From Dehalococcoidia bacterium (lineage in GTDB: Bacteria; Chloroflexota; Dehalococcoidia; SAR202; UBA826): a DNA stretch of 5,443 bases. Every line of letters begins with the position of its first letter. Position 1 is the first letter of the stretch. The stretch lies in assembly GCA_012965485.1 (NCBI GenBank), contig DTSF01000034.1:1-5443 (forward strand). The letters run 5' to 3'. The notes beneath the pieces were generated by a model that ran no database searches, was not told the DNA's origin, and saw only the letters and a program-made list of their open reading frames with translations. A program made the translations under genes and the position numbers. This document shows positions 1 to 5,443 of the stretch, piece after piece.

Positions 1-1446
1 ATCACTAGAGTCGGAGACTTTGGGTTTCTCATAGCTTTAATATATTTATTCTTCAAGACTTTCACAGAAAGTGAGAACTATTTAGAGATTTCAGTCATAA
101 ATGACAACTTACCCGGACTTGTCGACGCAGGAGTAATCACCGCAGGGACCCTAACTTTAATAGCCTTGGGAATGTTCATTGGTGCTATAGGCAAATCAGG
201 CCAATTTCCCCTTCACACGTGGCTACCTGATGCCATGGAAGGACCTACTCCAGTAAGTGCTCTCATTCATGCAGCAACTATGGTTACGGCCGGAGTTTTC
301 TTAGTAGCTAGGTTCTTTCCGATTTTTCAAGCTTCCCAAGACGTGATGGTGATAGTAACCATCATTGGAGGAGTCACAGCCATATTCGCAGCAACTATGG
401 GACTAGTTGCCAACGACATAAAAAGAGTACTCGCCTATTCGACTGTTAGCCAATTGGGCTACATGATGCTGGCCCTAGGTGTCGGTGCAATTGGACCGGC
501 TATCTTCCACCTATTTACTCATGCTTTCTTCAAGGCGCTTTTATTTTTAGGGTCTGGTAGCGTCAATCACGCAACTGGAACTTTTGATATGCGTTATATG
601 GGTGGATTACGAAGCAAAATGCCAATAACCTATATTACATTCCTCATTGGAAGTCTGAGTCTTGCAGGCATATTCCCGCTAGCAGGGTTCTGGAGTAAAG
701 ATGAAATCCTTTTGAATGCCTTCAAGCATGGAGATTTGCTAAGCGTAAGTATGATGGGATTCGTATTAGCACTTATTGCGGTATTCATGACGGCCTTTTA
801 TATGTTTAGGGCCCTATTTATGACATTTGAAGGTGATTTTCGGGGAGGCTCAGATAAGGATCCTGAAGCTCAAGCCCATGGGCCGGTCCATCTTGCAGAA
901 TCACCATTCCCTATGATTTTACCTTTGGTGATACTCGCAATCCCAGCTGTGATTATAGGGTTTCTAGTGAATCCTATAAAAGACTTTGGAGGTATCCCAG
1001 CTTACTGGTTTACACATAAATTGGAGCACAGCCTGCACTTGCCTCCTCCCCCAGCTTTTGACCCATTACTGGCCATTATTTCCTCGTTGATTGCCCTACT
1101 GGGAATACTCCTAGCATGGGCAATGTATAAGCGAAATCCTTATTTGTCCCCAGCAACGATGGGCAGAGTTGCCGGCCCTATATATACCCTATTTCTAAAC
1201 AAATATTATTTCGATGAAGCATATGAAAAATTCATAACTGGCAGAATCTATTACAGAGGCATAGCCCTGATATCCGATTGGATAGATCGAAACATCGTAG
1301 ACCGTACCGTGAATATCATCGGGTGGCTAGGTGCCAATTTCGGTAGTCTGATAAGAGAATTACAAACTGGCCAAACCCAAATGTACGCGACTGTCACATC
1401 AGTTGGGATAATCATCATAGCCGCTGTATATATATTTGGAATGTAA
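1..1446 (+). CDS. nuoL: NADH-quinone oxidoreductase subunit L (NuoL/ND5), 5'-truncated by window edge
   Basis: This is the distal antiporter-like membrane subunit of respiratory complex I, which couples quinone reduction to proton translocation. The frame is open from base 1, giving 481 residues. An internal TTG at 166 is not the real start, because family sequence continues upstream of it. Residues 1-6 read ITRVGD, matching the segment that ends at E. coli Asp178, so about 170 N-terminal residues are missing. Key residues in fragment numbering are Lys65 (KSGQFPLHTWLPDA, equivalent to E. coli Lys229), His170, His174 and Lys178 in HLFTHAFFKALLF, and Lys233-Asp234 in FWSKDEIL. Other signatures are GPTPVSALIHAATMVTAG and DIKRVLAYSTVSQLGYM. 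After a penultimate membrane helix near 355-375 comes the long lateral amphipathic helix, roughly 403-458 and ending in LQTGQ, then a final anchoring helix at about 462-480. The TAA stop lies 12 bases before nuoM. Identity is very secure; only the start lies outside the window. Confidence 0.97.
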   Translation: MTRVGDFGFLIALIYLFFKTFTESENYLEISVINDNLPGLVDAGVITAGTLTLIALGMFIGAIGKSGQFPLHTWLPDAMEGPTPVSALIHAATMVTAGVFLVARFFPIFQASQDVMVIVTIIGGVTAIFAATMGLVANDIKRVLAYSTVSQLGYMMLALGVGAIGPAIFHLFTHAFFKALLFLGSGSVNHATGTFDMRYMGGLRSKMPITYITFLIGSLSLAGIFPLAGFWSKDEILLNAFKHGDLLSVSMMGFVLALIAVFMTAFYMFRALFMTFEGDFRGGSDKDPEAQAHGPVHLAESPFPMILPLVILAIPAVIIGFLVNPIKDFGGIPAYWFTHKLEHSLHLPPPPAFDPLLAIISSLIALLGILLAWAMYKRNPYLSPATMGRVAGPIYTLFLNKYYFDEAYEKFITGRIYYRGIALISDWIDRNIVDRTVNIIGWLGANFGSLIRELQTGQTQMYATVTSVGIIIIAAVYIFGM

Positions 1447-1448
1447 TT

Positions 1449-1453
1449 AGGAG
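1449..1453 (+). promoter_or_regulatory. Ribosome-binding site of nuoM
   Basis: AGGAG lies in the short nuoL-nuoM gap, five bases before the GTG at 1459. It supports GTG as the nuoM start, since no ATG lies at a suitable distance and the protein begins at the usual family position from this codon. Confidence 0.75.
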
Positions 1454-1458
1454 TATCT

Positions 1459-2937
1459 GTGGAAATACCTGGAATATTAAGCATAGCCATCTTTTTGCCG
1501 TTTATCTCAGCGGTAATTGTGGCTGTTTTTTTGACTGGGAAAACAGCCCGTGGATTCGCGGTTATGGCGTCAGCACTTGAACTGGTGGTTACAGGTTACA
1601 TTTTCATTGCTCATAGACAAAATGGGTACGACATGTCTGAAAAAATAACTTCATGGTTCCCCGAATCATTTCCAGTTCAATACTTCTTATCTGTCGATGG
1701 GATAAGCGCACCACTCATTTTGCTTACCGGCCTGTTAGGAATCGTCGCAATCTTCGCATCATGGAACATAACGGAAAGAACTAAAGAACATTTCATGTGG
1801 CTCCTCCTGCTACAAGGGGCAGTAATAGGGGTATTTACCTCAATGGATTTCTTGCTTTTTTTCCTTTTTTGGGAGCTAGAGTTGATTCCTATGTTCTTCC
1901 TAATATCCATTTGGGGTACTGGGAGAAAAGAATATTCCGCCATGAAGTTTTTGATCTTTACTATTCTGGGCAGCGCTTTCATGCTAATCGGAATCTTGGT
2001 CATATTCGCAGGTACTGGCACCTTCGATATGACTAAGATATCTGAATTAATCCCATCCTCGAACTTAATAATGCCTGTTGGAATACTCTTCTTATTTATG
2101 AGCATAGGATTTGCCGTAAAACTACCGGTATTCCCTTTACATACCTGGTTACCAGATGCTCACACCGACGCCCCGACTGCTGCAAGCGTAATGTTGGCAG
2201 GAGTCCTTCTAAAAATGGGTGGCTATGGACTTTTACGAGTATCTGCGGGCATGTTCCCCGACCAGCTTGAAAAATACGCTTGGGTATTGGCCTTATTAGG
2301 GGTAATAAATATTATCTATGGCGCGGCAATAACAATACGACAAACAGATCTCAAGAGACTCATTGCATATAGTAGTGTCAGCCACATGGGTTTCGTTTTA
2401 TTAGGACTGTCAGCTGTGGGTGGCGGAATCACCTCCCTCGCAATGACAGGTGCCGCCTTGCAAATGTTTACCCATGGAACTATCACGGGACTTTTATTTT
2501 TAACAATAGGATTTATCTATGAAAGGACTCACACTCGACACATACCAGACCTAGGAGGTTTGGCACGTAGAATGCCAGTCTTCACCGTGTCGCTTGTAGT
2601 TGCGGGATTAGCATCCTTAGGACTTCCAGGAACCAGCGGCTTTGTCTCAGAGCTGACTATCTTTCTAGGGGCTTTCCCAGCCTTTAAATTAGCTACGATA
2701 ATAGCTGCCTTTGGATTAGTACTGACGGCTGCATACATACTATGGATGATTCAAAGATCCATGTTTGGACCTGAAAGAGAACGGTTCGAACAAATTGGTG
2801 ATGCTACGGCAGTACAAGTCATCCCTATAGGGCTACTTATCATTTCAATAATTGGTGTAGGTATATATCCAGCATTTGTGTCTGATGTTTTCACCGAAGG
2901 CATAACACAAATGCTAAATATGCCGGGAGCTAATTAA
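1459..2937 (+). CDS. nuoM: NADH-quinone oxidoreductase subunit M (NuoM/ND4)
   Basis: This is the middle antiporter-like subunit of the complex I membrane arm, a multi-helix proton-translocating protein of 492 residues, close to the usual family length. The GTG start is set by an AGGAG site and puts a hydrophobic first helix (PGILSIAIFLPFISAVIV) at the expected place. Conserved functional residues are visible. Glu139 in FWELELIPMFFL corresponds to E. coli Glu144. Lys221 in FAVKLPVFPLHTWLPDAH corresponds to Lys234. Lys252 in GVLLKMGGYGLLR corresponds to Lys265. Glu398 in GFVSELTIFLGAF corresponds to Glu407. DLKRLIAYSSVSHMGFVLLG and the MFTHGTITGLLFL helix are also typical. DAHTDAPTAASVMLAG distinguishes it from NuoL and NuoN. 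Its stop overlaps the nuoN start by one base (TAATG), indicating coupled translation in one operon. No truncation or frameshift is seen. Confidence 0.98.
   Translation: MEIPGILSIAIFLPFISAVIVAVFLTGKTARGFAVMASALELVVTGYIFIAHRQNGYDMSEKITSWFPESFPVQYFLSVDGISAPLILLTGLLGIVAIFASWNITERTKEHFMWLLLLQGAVIGVFTSMDFLLFFLFWELELIPMFFLISIWGTGRKEYSAMKFLIFTILGSAFMLIGILVIFAGTGTFDMTKISELIPSSNLIMPVGILFLFMSIGFAVKLPVFPLHTWLPDAHTDAPTAASVMLAGVLLKMGGYGLLRVSAGMFPDQLEKYAWVLALLGVINIIYGAAITIRQTDLKRLIAYSSVSHMGFVLLGLSAVGGGITSLAMTGAALQMFTHGTITGLLFLTIGFIYERTHTRHIPDLGGLARRMPVFTVSLVVAGLASLGLPGTSGFVSELTIFLGAFPAFKLATIIAAFGLVLTAAYILWMIQRSMFGPERERFEQIGDATAVQVIPIGLLIISIIGVGIYPAFVSDVFTEGITQMLNMPGAN
2925..2929 (+). promoter_or_regulatory. 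Ribosome-binding site of nuoN inside nuoM
   Basis: GGGAG lies within the last codons of nuoM, seven bases before the ATG at 2937. It supports that ATG as the nuoN start and fits termination-reinitiation at the overlapping TAATG. Confidence 0.65.
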
Positions 2938-4406
2938 TGAATTACTCCGACATAATTTTGATAACTCCCGAAATCAGCATGGTCTTATTAGCTAGCATAA
3001 TAATAATTGTGGATTTGTTTTCATCTAACAAAAGACTTTTGGCTCCACTATCTCTAATTGGCTTATTAGTTCCACTATGTTTCTGTATTATGGTGCGAGA
3101 TAATCCGAGCCCTGGGTTCAATGACACCGTCAAGGTAGATGATTTCAGCCTATTCTTCAAATATGTCATTATCCTCGCGACAGGGTTAGTAATCCTTTCT
3201 TCCACGACCTATGCGAAAAGATTCGATAAACATCAAGGCGAATACTACTCGCTCATTCTTTTGTCAGCCACTGGAATGATGCTACTAGCATCAGCAATAG
3301 AATTGATCACTATATACATAGCCTTGGAATTGACCGCCTTTCCTACTGCAGCACTAGTTGCATTTATAAGGGAGAAGAAATCAGCTGAATCCGGTGTTAA
3401 ATTCCTTATACTGAGTGCAGTTAGCTCTGCAGTTCTTCTCTATGGAATGGTCCTAATTTATGGATTCACTGGCACTACCCATTTATCCGAAATAGGAACT
3501 GTAATAGCAAACCAGCTTTCCACATCAGAACAGATAACAGACAACGGGGTTCTTCTATTTAGTGTAATTTTGATAACAGCGGGATTCGGGTTCAAAATTT
3601 CTGCAGTCCCATTTCAAATGTGGGCTCCAGATGTGTACGAAGGGGCCCCCACCCCTATCACGGGGTTTCTGTCTGTAGCCAGCAAGGCAGTAGGGTTCGC
3701 CATAATTCTTAGAATCCTATATACAGTTTTTGAAAATGAGGCCTTATCTTCCGACTGGGCCAGCATGATGGCAGTTTTAAGCGCGATTTCGATGTCTGTT
3801 GGAAACCTGATAGCTATAAAACAAAACAACATCAAGCGAATGTTAGCCTACAGTACTATAGCTCAGGCAGGCTACATAATGGTGGGGTTAGCAGCTATGG
3901 CAGGTAACACAACGCTAAACACGTCAGGACCTGTTGGAATCCTTGTATATCTGGCTGGATACACGTTTACTAACCTTGCAGCGTTTGCGGTGATAACGGC
4001 AGTCTCAGAAGATTCTGGTGATGACTCAGTCGACTCTTTTGCCGGTCTTATAAAAAAATCTCCCACCCTAGCAGTAATAATGACTGTTTCAATGATATCT
4101 CTCATCGGAATACCTCCTACCATAGGATTTATGGCAAAAATCTATCTATTTGGAGCGGCAGTTGAAACCAACCTTACCTGGCTGGCCATCGTTGGGGTCG
4201 TCAATAGCGTTGTATCCGCCTATTATTACCTAAGAGTAGTTAAAACCATGTTCATAGATAGCCCAGATGAAAGGCATGAAATACATCCAAATTTGGGAGT
4301 GCTCTCCGCATCAGTCATATCCATTTCCGGTACCGTTTTTTTTGGTTTTTTCCCCAAGCCTATTATCGAATTAGCCCGTGATGCTATAAACACCCTAATC
4401 GGTTAA
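2937..4406 (+). CDS. nuoN: NADH-quinone oxidoreductase subunit N (NuoN/ND2)
   Basis: This is the antiporter-like complex I subunit nearest the quinone-binding end of the membrane arm, 489 residues long, which is normal for bacterial NuoN. Hydrophobic helices run along its whole length. Diagnostic segments are GFGFKISAVPFQMWAPDVYE at about 217-236 and the following GAPTPITGFLSVASKAVGFA. By comparison with E. coli, the proton-path residues are Glu131 (ALELTAFP), Lys155 (GVKFLILSA, equivalent to Lys158), Lys220 (Lys217), Lys250 (Lys247) and Lys401 (GFMAKIYLF, Lys395). NNIKRMLAYSTIAQAGYIMVG is the broken-helix region shared by all three subunits. The ATG overlaps the nuoM stop by one base and has a GGGAG site. 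It is probably the last nuo gene, since a 70-base gap and an NAD kinase gene follow. A T8-GG-T6 tract near its 3' end is discussed under findings. Confidence 0.98.
   Translation: MNYSDIILITPEISMVLLASIIIIVDLFSSNKRLLAPLSLIGLLVPLCFCIMVRDNPSPGFNDTVKVDDFSLFFKYVIILATGLVILSSTTYAKRFDKHQGEYYSLILLSATGMMLLASAIELITIYIALELTAFPTAALVAFIREKKSAESGVKFLILSAVSSAVLLYGMVLIYGFTGTTHLSEIGTVIANQLSTSEQITDNGVLLFSVILITAGFGFKISAVPFQMWAPDVYEGAPTPITGFLSVASKAVGFAIILRILYTVFENEALSSDWASMMAVLSAISMSVGNLIAIKQNNIKRMLAYSTIAQAGYIMVGLAAMAGNTTLNTSGPVGILVYLAGYTFTNLAAFAVITAVSEDSGDDSVDSFAGLIKKSPTLAVIMTVSMISLIGIPPTIGFMAKIYLFGAAVETNLTWLAIVGVVNSVVSAYYYLRVVKTMFIDSPDERHEIHPNLGVLSASVISISGTVFFGFFPKPIIELARDAINTLIG
4328..4351 (+). other. Palindrome followed by split T-tract inside nuoN
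   Basis: An 8-base perfect palindrome, CGGTACCG (4328-4335), is followed directly by eight T, then GG, then six T. The stretch encodes the in-frame peptide GTVFFGFF of the last NuoN membrane helix, so codon need explains it. The palindrome has no loop, so a stable terminator hairpin is unlikely. It is recorded because it superficially looks like a terminator. Confidence 0.3.
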
Positions 4407-4430
4407 CGCAAATAAGTTAGTATTTATACT
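4403..4430 (+). promoter_or_regulatory. Possible sigma-70-type promoter for nadK
   Basis: TTAACG at 4403-4408 (four of six bases match TTGACA and it overlaps the nuoN stop codon), a 16-base spacer and TATACT at 4425-4430 (five of six match TATAAT) form a reasonable housekeeping promoter. Transcription would start near 4437, about 40 bases before the nadK ATG. The surrounding DNA is AT-rich, so a chance match is quite possible. No terminator separates nuoN from nadK, so read-through from the nuo operon is also likely. Confidence 0.35.
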
Positions 4431-4431
4431 A
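4418..4431 (+). repeat. 14-base inverted repeat in the nuoN-nadK gap
   Basis: The arms TAGTAT (4418-4423) and ATACTA (4426-4431) are perfect inverted copies separated by TT, and the repeat covers the candidate -10 box. A further ATACT lies at 4435-4439. It could be a small operator, but AT-only short palindromes arise easily by chance. I do not recognise it as a known regulator site. Confidence 0.3.
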
Positions 4432-4476
4432 TAGATACTTAAAAACCGGTAAACACTCATATATCTGTTGGTGTTC

Positions 4477-5376
4477 ATGTCAAAAAATAAATTGATTGCC
4501 TTCATATACAACTCTCAAATGCCTGCCACAGAGGTCAAGGCTAAAGAAATCATAGATTCATTAGGAATAAAAAATGTTTCATGGTTAAGTTCAGCAGGAA
4601 ATTTTTCTGAGCACTCAGAAAAACTAAAAGAAACAAGCCTGGTTATTGTCGTAGGCGGTGACGGGACAATACTAAGATCCGTAAGAGTAATAAGTCCTTA
4701 TGAACTTCCTGTCGTTGGCATAAAAATGGGAAAGGTGGGGTTTATAGCGGAATTAACACCAGAAGAGGCTATTTCAGCACTTCCTGAATACATAAATTAC
4801 CAATCAGCAAAAGGCAACAGTAACGGTATAAGAACTGAAAAACGAATGATGCTGCAAGCTGACGTAATTCCTACAAAAGGTGATGGTCCCAGACTATCCA
4901 TACATGCTCTCAACGACATCACAGTTGGAAGCAGAAAAGTCTCCAGACTGGTAGAACTTGAAGCTTCTGTAAACCATGTTCATTTAACCAACTACAGAGC
5001 TGACGCTGTAATAGTATCTACTGCGACTGGAAGCACAGGATATGCCCTTTCGGCTGGAGGACCCATAGTTTTTCCTGAAGCTCAAATGATGATATTGCAG
5101 CCGGTAGCAGCCCATACAGGCCTTCGAGATGCTTTGGTACTCCATCCAGACTCAACCGTTGAGCTTCAGGCTTCCAAGAATTATTTGGCATCTATCAGCG
5201 CAGATGGATTTGTCGATTCAGATGTGGAACCAGGAGAAAAAGTTATAGTAAAGAAAAGTCCTTTTAATGCTAGATTCTTACGTTCAGAAAAACCGGATTT
5301 CTTTTATACCGCTTTGAATATGCGACTTGGCCTCGCATACAGATCACAACGCCCACCTGAAGATCCGGGAGAGTAG
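4477..5376 (+). CDS. nadK: NAD kinase (ATP/polyphosphate-dependent NAD+ 2'-phosphotransferase)
   Basis: This cytoplasmic enzyme phosphorylates NAD to NADP. From the ATG it is 299 residues, normal for bacterial NadK. The N-terminal Rossmann-like half opens with LIAFIYNS and carries the GGDGT motif at 60-64, where Asp62 is the expected catalytic base. GIKMGKVGFIAEL (81-93) follows. The C-terminal beta-rich half has the ALND substrate motif (144-147), YRADAVIVSTATGSTGYALS (173-192), then AGGPIVFPE and the NADK-type HTGLRDALVL. The end, FYTALNMRLGLA, is the usual family C-terminus. In-frame TTG (4468) and GTG (4471) codons lie just upstream. ATG at 4477 is preferred because the family N-terminus starts right after it and none of the three has a strong ribosome site. 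Substitutions from the commonest motif forms (Lys83 for Asn, Asp147 for Glu) are conservative or occur at variable positions, so activity is expected. It lies 70 bases after nuoN. Confidence 0.95.
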   Translation: MSKNKLIAFIYNSQMPATEVKAKEIIDSLGIKNVSWLSSAGNFSEHSEKLKETSLVIVVGGDGTILRSVRVISPYELPVVGIKMGKVGFIAELTPEEAISALPEYINYQSAKGNSNGIRTEKRMMLQADVIPTKGDGPRLSIHALNDITVGSRKVSRLVELEASVNHVHLTNYRADAVIVSTATGSTGYALSAGGPIVFPEAQMMILQPVAAHTGLRDALVLHPDSTVELQASKNYLASISADGFVDSDVEPGEKVIVKKSPFNARFLRSEKPDFFYTALNMRLGLAYRSQRPPEDPGE

Positions 5377-5383
5377 ACAAAGC

Positions 5384-5443
5384 ATGGGAAATTTTGATCT
5401 TGATCGAATTATAGACAGTAAGAAGATTTATCAGGGTAGCATT
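5384..5443 (+). CDS. Start of an unidentified gene, possibly a Nudix hydrolase (ADP-ribose pyrophosphatase type), 3'-truncated
   Basis: An ATG seven bases after the nadK stop opens a frame of 20 codons that is still open at the window end. The purine-rich GGGAGAG at 5367-5373, inside the last nadK codons, could serve as ribosome site, although its spacing is somewhat long. The visible peptide contains IIDSKKIYQGSI. This resembles the short N-terminal strand of ADP-ribose pyrophosphatase family Nudix enzymes, which often read like 'S-x-x-I-Y-x-G-x-I' before the catalytic domain. The Nudix box itself would lie beyond the window, so the function is a guess. The tight spacing suggests co-transcription with nadK, and an NAD-related role would fit that neighbour. 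Confidence 0.5.
   Translation, partial: MGNFDLDRIIDSKKIYQGSI

Noticed and set aside
166..1446. A shorter NuoL starting at the TTG at 166
   Set aside because: Family-typical sequence including TRVGD is in frame from base 1, so the TTG is an internal Leu codon and the gene is simply cut by the window edge.
1797..2036. 79-codon plus-strand frame overlapping nuoM
   Set aside because: It is an out-of-frame shadow of a highly conserved part of nuoM, and nothing in its translation looks like a known protein.
1677..2105. 142-codon open frame on the minus strand
   Set aside because: It lies wholly inside nuoM, antisense to conserved membrane helices. Its translation has no recognisable domain and there is no ribosome site or neighbouring minus-strand gene.
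1459..4406. nuoM and nuoN as Mrp-type cation/proton antiporter subunits (MrpD/MrpA-like)
   Set aside because: The L-M-N order, the lengths, and subunit-specific motifs such as DAHTDAPTAASVMLAG in NuoM and MWAPDVYEGAPTP in NuoN fit complex I. No Mrp small subunits are present.
4407..4476. Transcription terminator after nuoN
   Set aside because: No GC-rich stem with a following T run is present. The only inverted repeats are the AT-only 14-base palindrome and a 6-base ACCGGT, neither able to form a stable terminator hairpin.
1..5443. CRISPR arrays, insertion sequences, tRNA or rRNA genes
   Set aside because: No regularly spaced repeats, transposase-like frames, terminal inverted repeats or structured RNA genes were seen. 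Coding sequence fills nearly the whole window.

Overview
This window is a run of genes all on the + strand, with no sign of mobile DNA. It holds the 3' end of a respiratory complex I (NADH:quinone oxidoreductase) operon, followed by an NAD kinase gene and the first 20 codons of one more gene. By protein motifs the order is nuoL (5' end cut off by the window edge), nuoM, nuoN, nadK, then a partial gene that may encode a Nudix hydrolase.

Organism: certainly a bacterium. Base composition is fairly AT-rich, about 40% GC judged from a few lines counted, with heavy use of ATA and AGA codons. The separate L-M-N order, the LQTG-type C-terminal end of NuoL and the NAD kinase motifs suggest a free-living bacterium outside the Gammaproteobacteria. 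A low-GC Chloroflexota lineage (for example a marine SAR202/Dehalococcoidia type) is my best guess. It rests on general resemblance only and is not proven by anything in the window.

Layout: nuoL (1-1446) is open from the first base and lacks roughly its first 170 residues. After a 12-base gap with a clear AGGAG ribosome-binding site, nuoM (1459-2937) starts with GTG. nuoN (2937-4406) begins on the last base of the nuoM stop codon (TAATG), so the two are likely translationally coupled. A 70-base gap (4407-4476) follows. It has no recognisable rho-independent terminator, but it does contain a plausible promoter and a small palindrome. nadK (4477-5376) comes next, and seven bases later the partial gene (5384 to the window end) begins.

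How they work together: NuoL, NuoM and NuoN are the three antiporter-like membrane subunits that couple quinone reduction to proton pumping. NadK makes NADP from NAD, so the genes after the complex I operon belong to pyridine-nucleotide metabolism. If the last gene is an ADP-ribose pyrophosphatase, the theme continues. All three antiporter-like subunits keep their key lysines and acidic residues and look functional. I see no new biological system here. The most useful leads are the nuo-nadK junction and a few local sequence oddities.
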